Shown in pieces: positions 1 to 7,096 of a stretch of DNA of 64,000 bases. Under the pieces are notes generated by a model. The model did no database searches, was not told the origin of the DNA, and saw nothing but the letters and a program-made list of their open reading frames with translations. The position numbers and the translations under genes were made by a program. Within the stretch, counting starts at the first letter, position 1, and each line of letters starts with the position of its first letter. This DNA comes from Actinoplanes sp. KI2 (GTDB lineage: Bacteria > Actinomycetota > Actinomycetes > Mycobacteriales > Micromonosporaceae). The stretch covers positions 1 through 64,000 of the forward strand of contig NZ_JAOSZE010000037.1 in the NCBI RefSeq assembly GCF_025630775.1, written 5' to 3'.

Positions 1-120
1 GTGGCCAGCCTTGGAGAGCTCGCCGCCCGCGTGGCCAGCCTTGGAGAGCTCGCCGCCCGCGTGACCGGCCTCGGAAAGCTTGCCGCCCGCCTGACCAGCC
101 TCGGAAAGGGGGTCGGCCGC
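1..120. repeat. 30-bp tandem repeats in the cydD 3' end
   Basis: Four 30-bp units, the first two identical, encode a repeating decapeptide of the type AGGELSKAGH at the C-terminal tail of CydD. The array continues past the window edge, so copy number is unknown. Confidence 0.85.
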
Positions 121-1947
121 CGGGGCGGTCACGTCCACGATGCGGTCGGCGGCGGCGAGCAGTGCCGGGCGGTGAGCCACCACGAGGACGGCCGAGCCTG
201 CGGCCGCGGCCGCGCGCAGGCGGGCGATGACCAGGCCCTCGGTTTCGGGGTCGAGGTGGGCGGTGGGCTCGTCGAGCAGGAGGGTGGCGGGGGAGGCGGC
301 TTTCTGCAGGATGGCGGCCAGCGCCAGGCGGTGGCGTTGGCCGGCCGAGACGCCGGAGCCGTGTTCGCCCAACGGGGTGTCGGGGGAGAGGGCGAGACCC
401 ACGGCGGCCAGGGCGGCCTCGGCGCCGCCGGTCGGGAACAGGTCGGCCACGGTGCGGGCGTGCGGCAGGGTGGGGCGCTGCGGGAGGTAGAGCGGGTCGA
501 TCACGGCGAACTCTCCGGCCGTGGCGGGGTGCAGGCCGGCCAGCACGCGCAGTGCGGTGGTCTTGCCGGCGCCGGACGGGCCGCGCAGAGCGACGATCTC
601 GCCGGGTGCGACGGTCAGCGCGGGCAAGGCGAGGGCGTCGACGGTCGCGCCGAGATAGCGGGCACGCAACCGCGACGCGGCCACCCCGACGCGACCGCCC
701 GCCGTGGCACCCGCGCGGCCGGGCCAGAAGTCGTCCACCGCGGATCCGGTGCGGTCGGGGCAGGTGCGGTCGGGGCAGGTGCGGTCGGGGCAGGTGCTGT
801 CGGTCGTGGATTCGGTGTGGCCGGGGTGGGCGCCGTCGGCCGTGGATTTGGTGTGGCCGGGGTAGGTGCTGTCGGTCGTGGATTTGGTGTGGCCGGGGTA
901 GGTGCCGTCGGATGTGGATTCGGCGCGGCCGAGGTTGGGGTGGCGCGGTGCAGTGGACTGGTGCGGCGTCGACGGAACGGGTGGCAGGGTGAGGGCCTCG
1001 TCGATGTCGTCGATGGCGGCCGTGGCGTCGGTGGCGGCGTGGTAGCGGGCGGCCATCTCGCGAAGCGGCCGGTATGCCTCGGGCGCCAGCAGGATCACCA
1101 GCAGCGCCGTCGCCAGCGGCAGGTGACCGGCCGCCACCCGCAGGCCGGCCTCGACGGCGATCAGGCCGACCGAGAGGGTGCCGACCAGGTCGAGGGCGGT
1201 CGACGAGAGGAAGGCGACCCGGAGCACCCGCAAGGTGGCCGAGCGGTGCTGGTCGGTCAGGTCGGCGATGACCCTCGTCTGGCGGGTGGCCCGGCCGAAG
1301 ACCCGCAGGGTGGGCAGGCCCCGCACCACGTCGAGGAAGTGGCCGGCCAGGCGGGCGTCGGCCTGCCGGCGTTCGCGGGCCCGGGCCGCGGTCGCCCAGC
1401 CGATCAGCGCGCCCAGCAGCGGGATCAGCGGGAGCGTCGCGAGAGCGATCAGGGCCGAGGACGGGTCGGCGACGGCCATCACGAGGATGACCAGCGGCGG
1501 CAGCGCCACGCCCAGGATCAGGGCGGGCAGGTAACCCGAGAACCACGGGCGCAGGGCGGCCAGACCCGAGGTCAGCACGGCGGTGAGGCGGCCGGACCCG
1601 AACGAGGCGACCCAGCCGGGACCGCGCCGGGGGAGGACGGCCAGGAGGCGGCGGCGGAGTTCGTCGGTCACCCGGGCCGCCGTGCGCACGGCCACGACCT
1701 GCTCGGCCCAGGAAAGCAGCGCCCGGACGGCATAGGCGGCGGCCAGCACGACGAGGGCGCCGCGATGCGACAGGGCGAGGGGGCCGGGGACTGCGGCTCG
1801 GGGCCCCGCCAGCAGGGCGGTCAGGGCAATCGCCAGCAAGACGGTGGCGGCGGCCTGCCCGGCGCCGACCAGGGTGAGCAGCGCTAGTCCGGAGCGGCTG
1901 GACCGGGCGTGCCGGAGCAGCCGAGGGTCGAGCGGCGCCCGGGTCAT
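1..1947 (-). CDS. cydD: CydD-type ABC exporter subunit (partial, runs off window start)
   Basis: Half-transporter of the thiol reductant exporter CydDC, needed for cytochrome bd assembly in known systems. The ATG at 1947 overlaps the cydB stop (ATGA). The frame stays open to base 1, so at least 649 residues are present without a stop. An N-terminal transmembrane domain (about residues 15-310) is followed by a nucleotide-binding domain with Walker A GPSGAGKTT (near 456), signature SAGQRHR (near 535) and Walker B LLLDEPTAHLD (near 555). Two features are odd. A linker between the domains (about 338-398) is made of 12- and 5-residue repeats rich in P, G, H, T and D. The C-terminal tail is made of decapeptide repeats (AGGELSKAGH type) reaching the window edge. 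The end, and whether a CydC half is fused or follows, lies outside. Confidence 0.9.
   Translation of the reverse strand, partial: MTRAPLDPRLLRHARSSRSGLALLTLVGAGQAAATVLLAIALTALLAGPRAAVPGPLALSHRGALVVLAAAYAVRALLSWAEQVVAVRTAARVTDELRRRLLAVLPRRGPGWVASFGSGRLTAVLTSGLAALRPWFSGYLPALILGVALPPLVILVMAVADPSSALIALATLPLIPLLGALIGWATAARARERRQADARLAGHFLDVVRGLPTLRVFGRATRQTRVIADLTDQHRSATLRVLRVAFLSSTALDLVGTLSVGLIAVEAGLRVAAGHLPLATALLVILLAPEAYRPLREMAARYHAATDATAAIDDIDEALTLPPVPSTPHQSTAPRHPNLGRAESTSDGTYPGHTKSTTDSTYPGHTKSTADGAHPGHTESTTDSTCPDRTCPDRTCPDRTGSAVDDFWPGRAGATAGGRVGVAASRLRARYLGATVDALALPALTVAPGEIVALRGPSGAGKTTALRVLAGLHPATAGEFAVIDPLYLPQRPTLPHARTVADLFPTGGAEAALAAVGLALSPDTPLGEHGSGVSAGQRHRLALAAILQKAASPATLLLDEPTAHLDPETEGLVIARLRAAAAAGSAVLVVAHRPALLAAADRIVDVTAPAADPLSEAGQAGGKLSEAGHAGGELSKAGHAGGELSKAGH
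735..935. repeat. In-frame minisatellite in the cydD linker (15- and 36-bp units)
   Basis: Four imperfect 36-bp units lie next to at least three nearly identical 15-bp units. All lengths are multiples of three, so the cydD frame is kept and the units encode PGHTKSTTDSTY-like and CPDRT-like peptides on the minus strand. The array sits between the membrane and ATPase domains, where length change may be tolerated. The low divergence between units suggests recent expansion. Confidence 0.85.
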
Positions 1948-2924
1948 GAGGGCACCCGCTCGCTGGCGACTCGGCGGCGGAAGACGAAGTATGAATACGC
2001 CTGGTAGGCCAGCACGCCCGGCAGGATCACCGCGCCGAACGCGGTGAGCAGGGAAAGGGCCGATGGGGTGGCGGCGGCCGCGGTGCGGGTGAGGGACCAG
2101 GACGCGTCGAGGGTGCTGGGCAGGACGACCGAGCCGTGGGCCAGCAGCACCGCGACGACCGAGCCGGCCACGCCCAGGCAGGTCAGCGCGAAGGCCGGCG
2201 CCTCGCGACCCTGCCGGGCCAGCATGCCGGCGGCCAGCGACACGGCCGCGGCGGCCAGCACCAGGCGGGAGCCCGTCGCGAAGCCCGCGACGACCAGCGC
2301 CACGGCACCGCCCGTGCCCAGCCGGCGGGCCAGGGTGCGGGCCCGGCGGCGGACCGGGCCGCTGGTGCGCAACGCCAGGAACGTCGTGCCCAGCAGCAGG
2401 GCGGCGAGCAGGGCGGCACCCGCGCCGAGCAGGGACTGCCAGGTGAGGATCGGGGACAGGCTGCGGCCGAGGCCGGAGCCGCGGACCGAGCCGTCGGGGC
2501 CGAGCGCCAGGCCCCGGACGAAGGCGGCCAGCAGCGCCCCCCACAGCGCGACGATTGCGGCCGAGCTCACGGCCAAGAACGCGTCGCAGCGGCGCCGCCA
2601 GCGCGGGCCGTCGCCCTTGCCGCGGAACTCCAGGGCCACGCCGCGGACGGCCAGCAACAGCAGCAGCGCGGCGACCGGGAGGTAGAGACCGGAGAGCAGG
2701 GCGGCATACCAGGCCGGGAAGGCGGCGAAGGTGACGCCGATCGCGGCGACCAGCCACACCTCGTTCCCGTCCCAGAACGGGCCGATGGTGCGCACCGCGG
2801 CGCCGCGCTCGTGGTCGTCGCGGCCGAGCAGCGGGCCGAGCAGGCCGACGCCGAAGTCGAAGCCCTCGAGGACGAAGAACAGCACCCAGGCGAGCACGAC
2901 GATCGAGAACCAGAAGGTGATCAC
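1944..2924 (-). CDS. cydB: Cytochrome bd oxidase subunit II
   Basis: Membrane subunit II of the quinol-oxidising cytochrome bd terminal oxidase, paired with CydA. The 326-residue protein has about eight hydrophobic segments and the family-typical N-terminus with EGFDFGVG, followed by GPFWDGNEVWL and an AFPAWYA segment. The GTG start at 2924 has a GAGGAG ribosome-binding sequence seven bases upstream. It starts 11 bases after the cydA stop and overlaps cydD by an ATGA junction, so cydA-cydB-cydD are almost certainly one translationally coupled operon. The length is normal for short actinobacterial CydB proteins. Confidence 0.95.
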   Translation of the reverse strand: MITFWFSIVVLAWVLFFVLEGFDFGVGLLGPLLGRDDHERGAAVRTIGPFWDGNEVWLVAAIGVTFAAFPAWYAALLSGLYLPVAALLLLLAVRGVALEFRGKGDGPRWRRRCDAFLAVSSAAIVALWGALLAAFVRGLALGPDGSVRGSGLGRSLSPILTWQSLLGAGAALLAALLLGTTFLALRTSGPVRRRARTLARRLGTGGAVALVVAGFATGSRLVLAAAAVSLAAGMLARQGREAPAFALTCLGVAGSVVAVLLAHGSVVLPSTLDASWSLTRTAAAATPSALSLLTAFGAVILPGVLAYQAYSYFVFRRRVASERVPS

Positions 2925-2935
2925 GACGAGGCTCC

Positions 2936-4300
2936 TCAGTAGACGGGTGCTGGTTCGGGCGATTTATCCGGCACTTCGGCGGGTGGTGAGAGCGGCTGCC
3001 GGGCCAGATGCCGGATCAGCCGGAACCAGACGACCGCCACCGCCCCGTAGACCAGGGCGAATCCGGCCAGCGAGGCGATCACCTCGGCGCTGGTCAGGCC
3101 GGGGGAGATGCCGTCCGCGACCTTGGTGAGTCCGAAGGCGATCCAGGGCTGCCGGGCCGTTTCGGTGAAGATCCAGCCGAGCGTGTTCGCCGCCGCCGGC
3201 AACACCGGGATCAGCGGCAGCCAGCGAGTGAGCCGGCGGGGAGCGTCGGCACCCTTGCGCGTACGCCACAGGTAGAACGCCGCGATCGCGGCCGCCAGCA
3301 TGCCCGCCCCGATCATGAGGCGGAAGGTCCAGAACGCGACGGGAATCATCGGCACGTAGCTGCCCGGCCCGTACTGGGCGGAGTATTGCGCCTGGAGGTC
3401 GTCGATGCCCTGCACGGTGGCCGTCGGCGAGCCCTTGGCCAGGATCGACAGCAACCACGGGACGTCGAGGGAGAATGACGGCAGCGGCTTGCCGATCGTG
3501 AAGACGGAGAACGGCGCGCCCCGGGTGGTCGAGTAGAGCGCTTCCGCGGCGGCCATCTTCATCGGCTGCACCGAGGTGATCACCTTGCCCAGGTGGTCGC
3601 CGGTCAGCGCGGTCGCCGCCCCGCCGGCCAGCATCATCCACGCCCCGAGCCGGGCGAGCGTGCGGTGCGCCGGCTCGGCCGCCATCCGCCGGACCGCGAT
3701 CGCCAGCAGCAGCGCGCCACCGATCATCGCCGCGCCCGACAGGGTGTGCGGGAAGGCGGCCAGGTTCACCTTGTTCAGCAGCAGGTCGGTGAAGGAGGTG
3801 AGGCGCGCTCGGCCGGTGACCGGGTCCATCTCGTACGCAATCGGGTTTTGCATGAAGCTGTTGGCGGCCAGGATGATGAACGCCGACAGGATCGTGCCCA
3901 GCGAGACGATCACGATGGTCGCCGCGTGCGCGACCCGCGGCAGCCTGTCCCACCCGAAATACCACAGCGCGAGGAACGTCGCCTCGAGGAAGAACGCGAG
4001 CATCCCCTCGATGGCGAGGGTCGGGCCGAAGACGTCGCCGTAGAACTTGGCGAACGCGCTCCACCCCATGCCGAACTGGAACTCCTGGACCAGGCCGGTG
4101 ACCACGCCGACGGCGAACGTGACGATCAGCAGCTTGCCGACGAACCTGGTCAGGTCGCGCCACTTGTCGTCGCGGGTGCGCAGCCAGGTGATCTCCAGGC
4201 CGGCCGCGACCGCCGCCAGGCTGATCGACAGCGGCACGAAGAAGTAGTGGTAGATCGTCACGACCGCGAACTGCAGCCTGGTCAGGTCAAGCACGTCCAT
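2936..4300 (-). CDS. cydA: Cytochrome bd oxidase subunit I
   Basis: Haem-carrying subunit I, which oxidises quinol and reduces O2 to water without pumping protons. The 454 residues show the CydA N-terminus with the haem-ligand region (YHYFFVPL), FQFGMGWSAFAKFYGDVFG, the HTLSGA histidine region and the GW-to-RQPW stretch near residue 370. The Q-loop is short, as usual in actinobacteria. The ATG at 4300 has a GGGGGA ribosome-binding sequence eight bases upstream. It is the first gene of cydABD and diverges from a BlaI-type repressor across a 79-bp gap that carries BlaI-like operators, so control by that repressor is likely. No clear Rex-type site was seen in the gap. Confidence 0.96.
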   Translation of the reverse strand: MDVLDLTRLQFAVVTIYHYFFVPLSISLAAVAAGLEITWLRTRDDKWRDLTRFVGKLLIVTFAVGVVTGLVQEFQFGMGWSAFAKFYGDVFGPTLAIEGMLAFFLEATFLALWYFGWDRLPRVAHAATIVIVSLGTILSAFIILAANSFMQNPIAYEMDPVTGRARLTSFTDLLLNKVNLAAFPHTLSGAAMIGGALLLAIAVRRMAAEPAHRTLARLGAWMMLAGGAATALTGDHLGKVITSVQPMKMAAAEALYSTTRGAPFSVFTIGKPLPSFSLDVPWLLSILAKGSPTATVQGIDDLQAQYSAQYGPGSYVPMIPVAFWTFRLMIGAGMLAAAIAAFYLWRTRKGADAPRRLTRWLPLIPVLPAAANTLGWIFTETARQPWIAFGLTKVADGISPGLTSAEVIASLAGFALVYGAVAVVWFRLIRHLARQPLSPPAEVPDKSPEPAPVY

Positions 4301-4329
4301 CTGACAAGTCCCCCCATCTACGACGGCTC

Positions 4330-4354
4330 GTAGTAGATACTACGCCGTGTAGTA
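4330..4354. promoter_or_regulatory. Probable BlaI-family operators between cydA and blaI-like gene
   Basis: GTAGTA-N2-TACTAC (4330-4343) overlaps TACTAC-N5-GTAGTA (4338-4354). Both are perfect inverted repeats built on the TACTAC/GTAGTA half-site typical of actinobacterial BlaI-type operators. A degenerate third half-site lies at 4365-4370. The position in a 79-bp divergent gap suggests joint control of cydABD and of the repressor itself. Confidence 0.75.
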
Positions 4355-4379
4355 CGACGCCGTGCAGTAGGATGGCGAG

Positions 4380-4862
4380 GTGGCGCTGGGAGACCTGGAA
4401 CGCGAGATCATGACCGTTCTCTGGGAGGCATACCTCCCGATGACGGTGCGCGAGGTGCACCAGGAACTGGCCCGCGAGCGTCACCGTGATCTCGCCTATA
4501 CGACCGTGATGACCGTGCTCGACCGGCTCGCCAAGAAAAGCGTCGTCCGGCAGATCAAGGACGGCCGGGCCTACCGGTACGCGCCGGTGCAGTCCCGGGC
4601 CGAGATGACCGCCGCCCTGATGATGGACGCGCTCAGCGGCACCCCCGACCGGGACGCCGCGCTCGCCCACTTCGTCGGCCAGCTCCCGCCCGAGGCCTTG
4701 CAGTCCGCCCTCGAAGCGATCCAGTCCCCGCCCGAGGCGCGGCAATCCGCGCTCGAGGCGATCCCGTCCCCGCCCGAGGCGCGGCAATCCGGGCTCGAGG
4801 CGATCCAGTCCCCGCCCGAGGCGCGGCAATCCGCGCTCGAAGCGATGCAGCCGGACCGGTGA
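4380..4862 (+). CDS. BlaI/MecI-family transcriptional repressor with repeat tail
   Basis: Winged-helix repressor. The first 80 residues match the family (LEREIMTVLW, YTTVMTVLDRL, AYRYAPV), and the following segment corresponds to the dimerisation region that in BlaI/MecI is cleaved by a membrane metallopeptidase. The GTG at 4380 is the only in-frame start that fits; the ATG at 4372 is in another frame. Residues 108-158 are an unusual extension of 14-residue repeats (ALEAIQSPPEARQS type) encoded by 42-bp tandem DNA repeats. The stop overlaps the next gene (GTGA), a typical BlaI/BlaR arrangement. Adjacent operators and the divergent cyd operon suggest that it controls respiration rather than a beta-lactamase. 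Confidence 0.93.
   Translation: MALGDLEREIMTVLWEAYLPMTVREVHQELARERHRDLAYTTVMTVLDRLAKKSVVRQIKDGRAYRYAPVQSRAEMTAALMMDALSGTPDRDAALAHFVGQLPPEALQSALEAIQSPPEARQSALEAIPSPPEARQSGLEAIQSPPEARQSALEAMQPDR
4695..4850. repeat. 42-bp in-frame tandem repeats in the BlaI-like gene
   Basis: Three near-identical 42-bp units plus a partial copy encode repeats of ALEAIQSPPEARQS type at the repressor C-terminus. Differences between units are single bases. The unit length keeps the reading frame. Confidence 0.88.
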
Positions 4863-5761
4863 CCGCCCTCCTGCTCGGCGCGCTCGGGCTGACCCTGTCG
4901 CTGATCGTGCCCGGCCCGCTCGCCCGGGCCGCCTGGCCCCAGCGGGCGCCCGCCGCCGCCGTGCTGCTCTGGCAGTCGATCACCCTGGCCGCCGTGCTCT
5001 CCGCGCTCGGCGTGGTGCTCGCCGCGCCCGAGGAGCTGACCCGCGCGGCCGGCTCGGGCAAGCCGGTCGCCGCCGCCGCGCTGATCGGCGCGCTCGCCGT
5101 GGCCGCCGTCATCGTGCTGCGCCTGCTCGTCTCCCTCTGGGGCGTGTCCCGGCGGTCCCGGGCCCGCCGCGAGCGGCACCGGCTGCTGGTCGATCTGCTC
5201 GACCGCGCCGAGCAGCGGCAAGAACTGGGCGCCGGCAACGTCCGGGTGCTGGCGGGCAACCTCCCGCTGGCCTACTGCGTGCCCGGCCGGCAGGCCCGGG
5301 TCGTGCTCAGCGACGGCGCGCTGCGCCTGCTCGACCGGGAGCAGGTCGACGCGGTCCTCGCGCACGAGCAGACCCACCTGCGCCATCGGCACGAGGTGGT
5401 GATGGAGTCGTTCACGGCCTTCTATCGCGCGGTCCCGGCGCCACTGCGCAGCCGGGTGCCGCTGGACGCCGTACACCTGCTGCTGGAGATGGTGGCCGAC
5501 GATGCCGCCAGCAAACGCACCGGCCCGGCGCCGCTGCGCGGCGCCCTCGAACGCCTGACCGACGCCGTGCCCCTGGCGGAGGAAATTGCGCCGGAACGGG
5601 ATTCACGTCGCCGCCGGACGGACCGGCTGGCGGCGCCGCGGCGGCCGTCCCGGGCCCTCGAAGCGGCCGTCGTGGCGGTGGCCCTGGCCCTGCTGGTGCT
5701 ACCCACGGTGATTCTCGTGGTGCCCTGGCTCGACCAAGCCCTGGCAGTTTGGCCACTTTGA
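4859..5761 (+). CDS. M56-family (BlaR1-like) membrane metallopeptidase
   Basis: Integral membrane zinc peptidase of the BlaR1/MecR1 M56 family, expected to cleave the co-encoded BlaI-type repressor. Three N-terminal hydrophobic segments precede a cytoplasmic domain with the zinc motif HEQTH at 169-173 (LAHEQTHLRHRH), and a C-terminal membrane segment lies at about 268-292. There is no penicillin-binding sensor domain, so the signal is not an external beta-lactam bound in the usual BlaR1 way. The GTG start overlaps the repressor stop. At 300 residues it is the size of short actinobacterial M56 proteins. Confidence 0.9.
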   Translation: MTALLLGALGLTLSLIVPGPLARAAWPQRAPAAAVLLWQSITLAAVLSALGVVLAAPEELTRAAGSGKPVAAAALIGALAVAAVIVLRLLVSLWGVSRRSRARRERHRLLVDLLDRAEQRQELGAGNVRVLAGNLPLAYCVPGRQARVVLSDGALRLLDREQVDAVLAHEQTHLRHRHEVVMESFTAFYRAVPAPLRSRVPLDAVHLLLEMVADDAASKRTGPAPLRGALERLTDAVPLAEEIAPERDSRRRRTDRLAAPRRPSRALEAAVVAVALALLVLPTVILVVPWLDQALAVWPL

Positions 5762-5840
5762 CTACTTTGGGTAGCGGTCGCAGTGCAGGAAGTTTCCTGG
5801 CCGTGGCAGCTTCAGTTCTCCCGTAGATCCGGACTATGGT

Positions 5841-5850
5841 GGTCCCCGGT
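5841..5850 (+). promoter_or_regulatory. Upstream complement of the riboswitch core (possible switch strand)
   Basis: GGTCCCCGGT at 5841-5850 is perfectly complementary to ACCGGGGACC at 5917-5926, a segment inside the conserved c-di-AMP aptamer. Ten GC-rich pairs would compete with aptamer folding. This is a sequence observation; a role as an alternative structure is an inference. Confidence 0.5.
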
Positions 5851-5884
5851 CCGGCAGCCCCCCATCGTCCATCCGGATGATCTG

Positions 5885-6020
5885 CCGGAGCACCGCCTAA
5901 TCGCCGTCCGCGGCGAACCGGGGACCCGAGTAGTCGGGGTGAAGCCGCAGTTGCCTGCGGCCGGGCGCGCTTCCCGCTCGAACCCGTCAGCTAACCCGGT
6001 CGGCGGCTTGACGGAAGAAG
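5885..6020 (+). ncRNA. c-di-AMP (ydaO/yuaA) riboswitch
   Basis: The leader has the conserved blocks of the actinobacterial ydaO/yuaA riboswitch in order: AATCGCC near 5900, GAACCGGGGACCC near 5915, GGGGTGAAGCC near 5936, CGAACCCGTCAGCTAACC near 5981 with the following CGGTCGGCGG, and TTGACGGAAG near 6008. This class binds cyclic di-AMP and commonly controls cell-wall hydrolase genes in actinobacteria. It ends just before the ribosome-binding sequence of the NlpC/P60 gene. The exact 5' boundary is approximate. Confidence 0.93.
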
Positions 6021-6036
6021 GGAAAACGCACCTAAC

Positions 6037-7032
6037 GTGAAACGGATTGGGGCGCGCCGCGCCGCAGTTCTGCGCAGCATCGTCTGCGCCGTCGCCGCGG
6101 CCGGGCTCGTTCTCACCGGGCCGTCCGTAGCGCATGCAACGCCCTCGCAGAGCTCCATCGAGGCACAGATCGACAAGCAGTGGAACCAGCTCGAGCCGGT
6201 CATCGAGGAATACAACGACGTACACGGCAAGCTGCTGAAGAACCAGGCTCAGCTGAAGAAGCTCACGTCGCAGATCGGCCCGCTCCAGCTCCAGGTGGAT
6301 GTCGCTCTTTCGCAGGTTCGTAGCATGGCCGTCGACGCGTACATGCAGGGCGCGCCGAACGCGTTCAGTGCCATGCTGATGAGTGGCTCACCCACCGGGC
6401 TGACCGACAAACTCATGTACCTCGACCAGCTCTCGCGTCATCAGCAGGACCAGATCGCGGGTGTCGCCAAGCTGCGCGACAAGTACGCCGGGATGAAGTC
6501 CGACCTGGACACGCTGACCCAGTCCATCGCCGCTCGCGATGCGCAACTGTCGCAGCAGAAGAACGCGATCCAGAAGAAGATCGACGCCCTGCAGAAGCTC
6601 CGGATCCAGGCGTACGGGGCGAACGGCGGCGACGACGGGAACTACCGGCTCGGGGCCTGCCCCGCGACGTACACCCCGGACAAGGGCAACCGTGCGGCCC
6701 AGAAGGCCTGCTCGCTCATCGGCAAGCCGTACGTCTTCGGTGACGACGGGCCGGGCGCGTACGACTGCTCGGGTCTGACCAAGGCGGCGTGGGCGACCGT
6801 AGGCGTGACGCTCGACCACTACACCAAGGATCAGTACGCCGAGACGAAGTCGATCTCGCGGGCCGAGTTGCAACCGGGTGACCTGGTCTTCTTCTTCCCG
6901 CCCACCCTGCATCACGTCGGCATCTACGTCGGCAACGGTTTCGTGGTGCACGCGCCGCACACGGGCGACCACGTGCGGATGGCGATCATGGACAAGGTCG
7001 GCACGATCGCCGGGTTCCGGCGACCAGGCTGA
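6037..7032 (+). CDS. Secreted NlpC/P60 peptidoglycan endopeptidase
   Basis: Secreted cell-wall hydrolase, likely cleaving peptide stems of peptidoglycan (RipA/RipC-like). A signal peptide (residues 1-34, ending VAHA) is followed by a long coiled-coil region (about 38-190) and a C-terminal NlpC/P60 domain. The catalytic Cys is C244 in YDCSGL, with His near 293 (HHVGIYVG) and a third polar residue H305. The GTG start at 6037 lies 13 bases after GGAAGAAGGGA. Its leader is a c-di-AMP riboswitch, so expression should respond to cyclic di-AMP and hence to turgor and wall homeostasis. The gene ends before a strong bidirectional terminator. Confidence 0.95.
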   Translation: MKRIGARRAAVLRSIVCAVAAAGLVLTGPSVAHATPSQSSIEAQIDKQWNQLEPVIEEYNDVHGKLLKNQAQLKKLTSQIGPLQLQVDVALSQVRSMAVDAYMQGAPNAFSAMLMSGSPTGLTDKLMYLDQLSRHQQDQIAGVAKLRDKYAGMKSDLDTLTQSIAARDAQLSQQKNAIQKKIDALQKLRIQAYGANGGDDGNYRLGACPATYTPDKGNRAAQKACSLIGKPYVFGDDGPGAYDCSGLTKAAWATVGVTLDHYTKDQYAETKSISRAELQPGDLVFFFPPTLHHVGIYVGNGFVVHAPHTGDHVRMAIMDKVGTIAGFRRPG

Positions 7033-7048
7033 TCCTGCACGCCATGGC

Positions 7049-7080
7049 AAAGGGCCGCCGGCGGCAACCGGCGGCCCTTT
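7049..7080. terminator. Bidirectional intrinsic terminator
   Basis: AAAGGGCCGCCGG, a six-base loop (CGGCAA), then CCGGCGGCCCTTT form a perfect 13-bp stem with A and T runs at the outer ends. It lies between converging genes (NlpC/P60 and M1 peptidase), so it can serve both. Confidence 0.9.
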
Positions 7081-7096
7081 CCGTACCCGTGGCGGA

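Noticed and set aside
1..1887. Long plus-strand frame at the window start
   Set aside because: It is antisense to cydD, whose domains and motifs are clear on the minus strand, and its product is low-complexity.
4301..4379. Rex-type operator upstream of cydA
   Set aside because: No TTGTGN6TTCACAA-like sequence was found; the gap is instead filled by BlaI-type half-sites.
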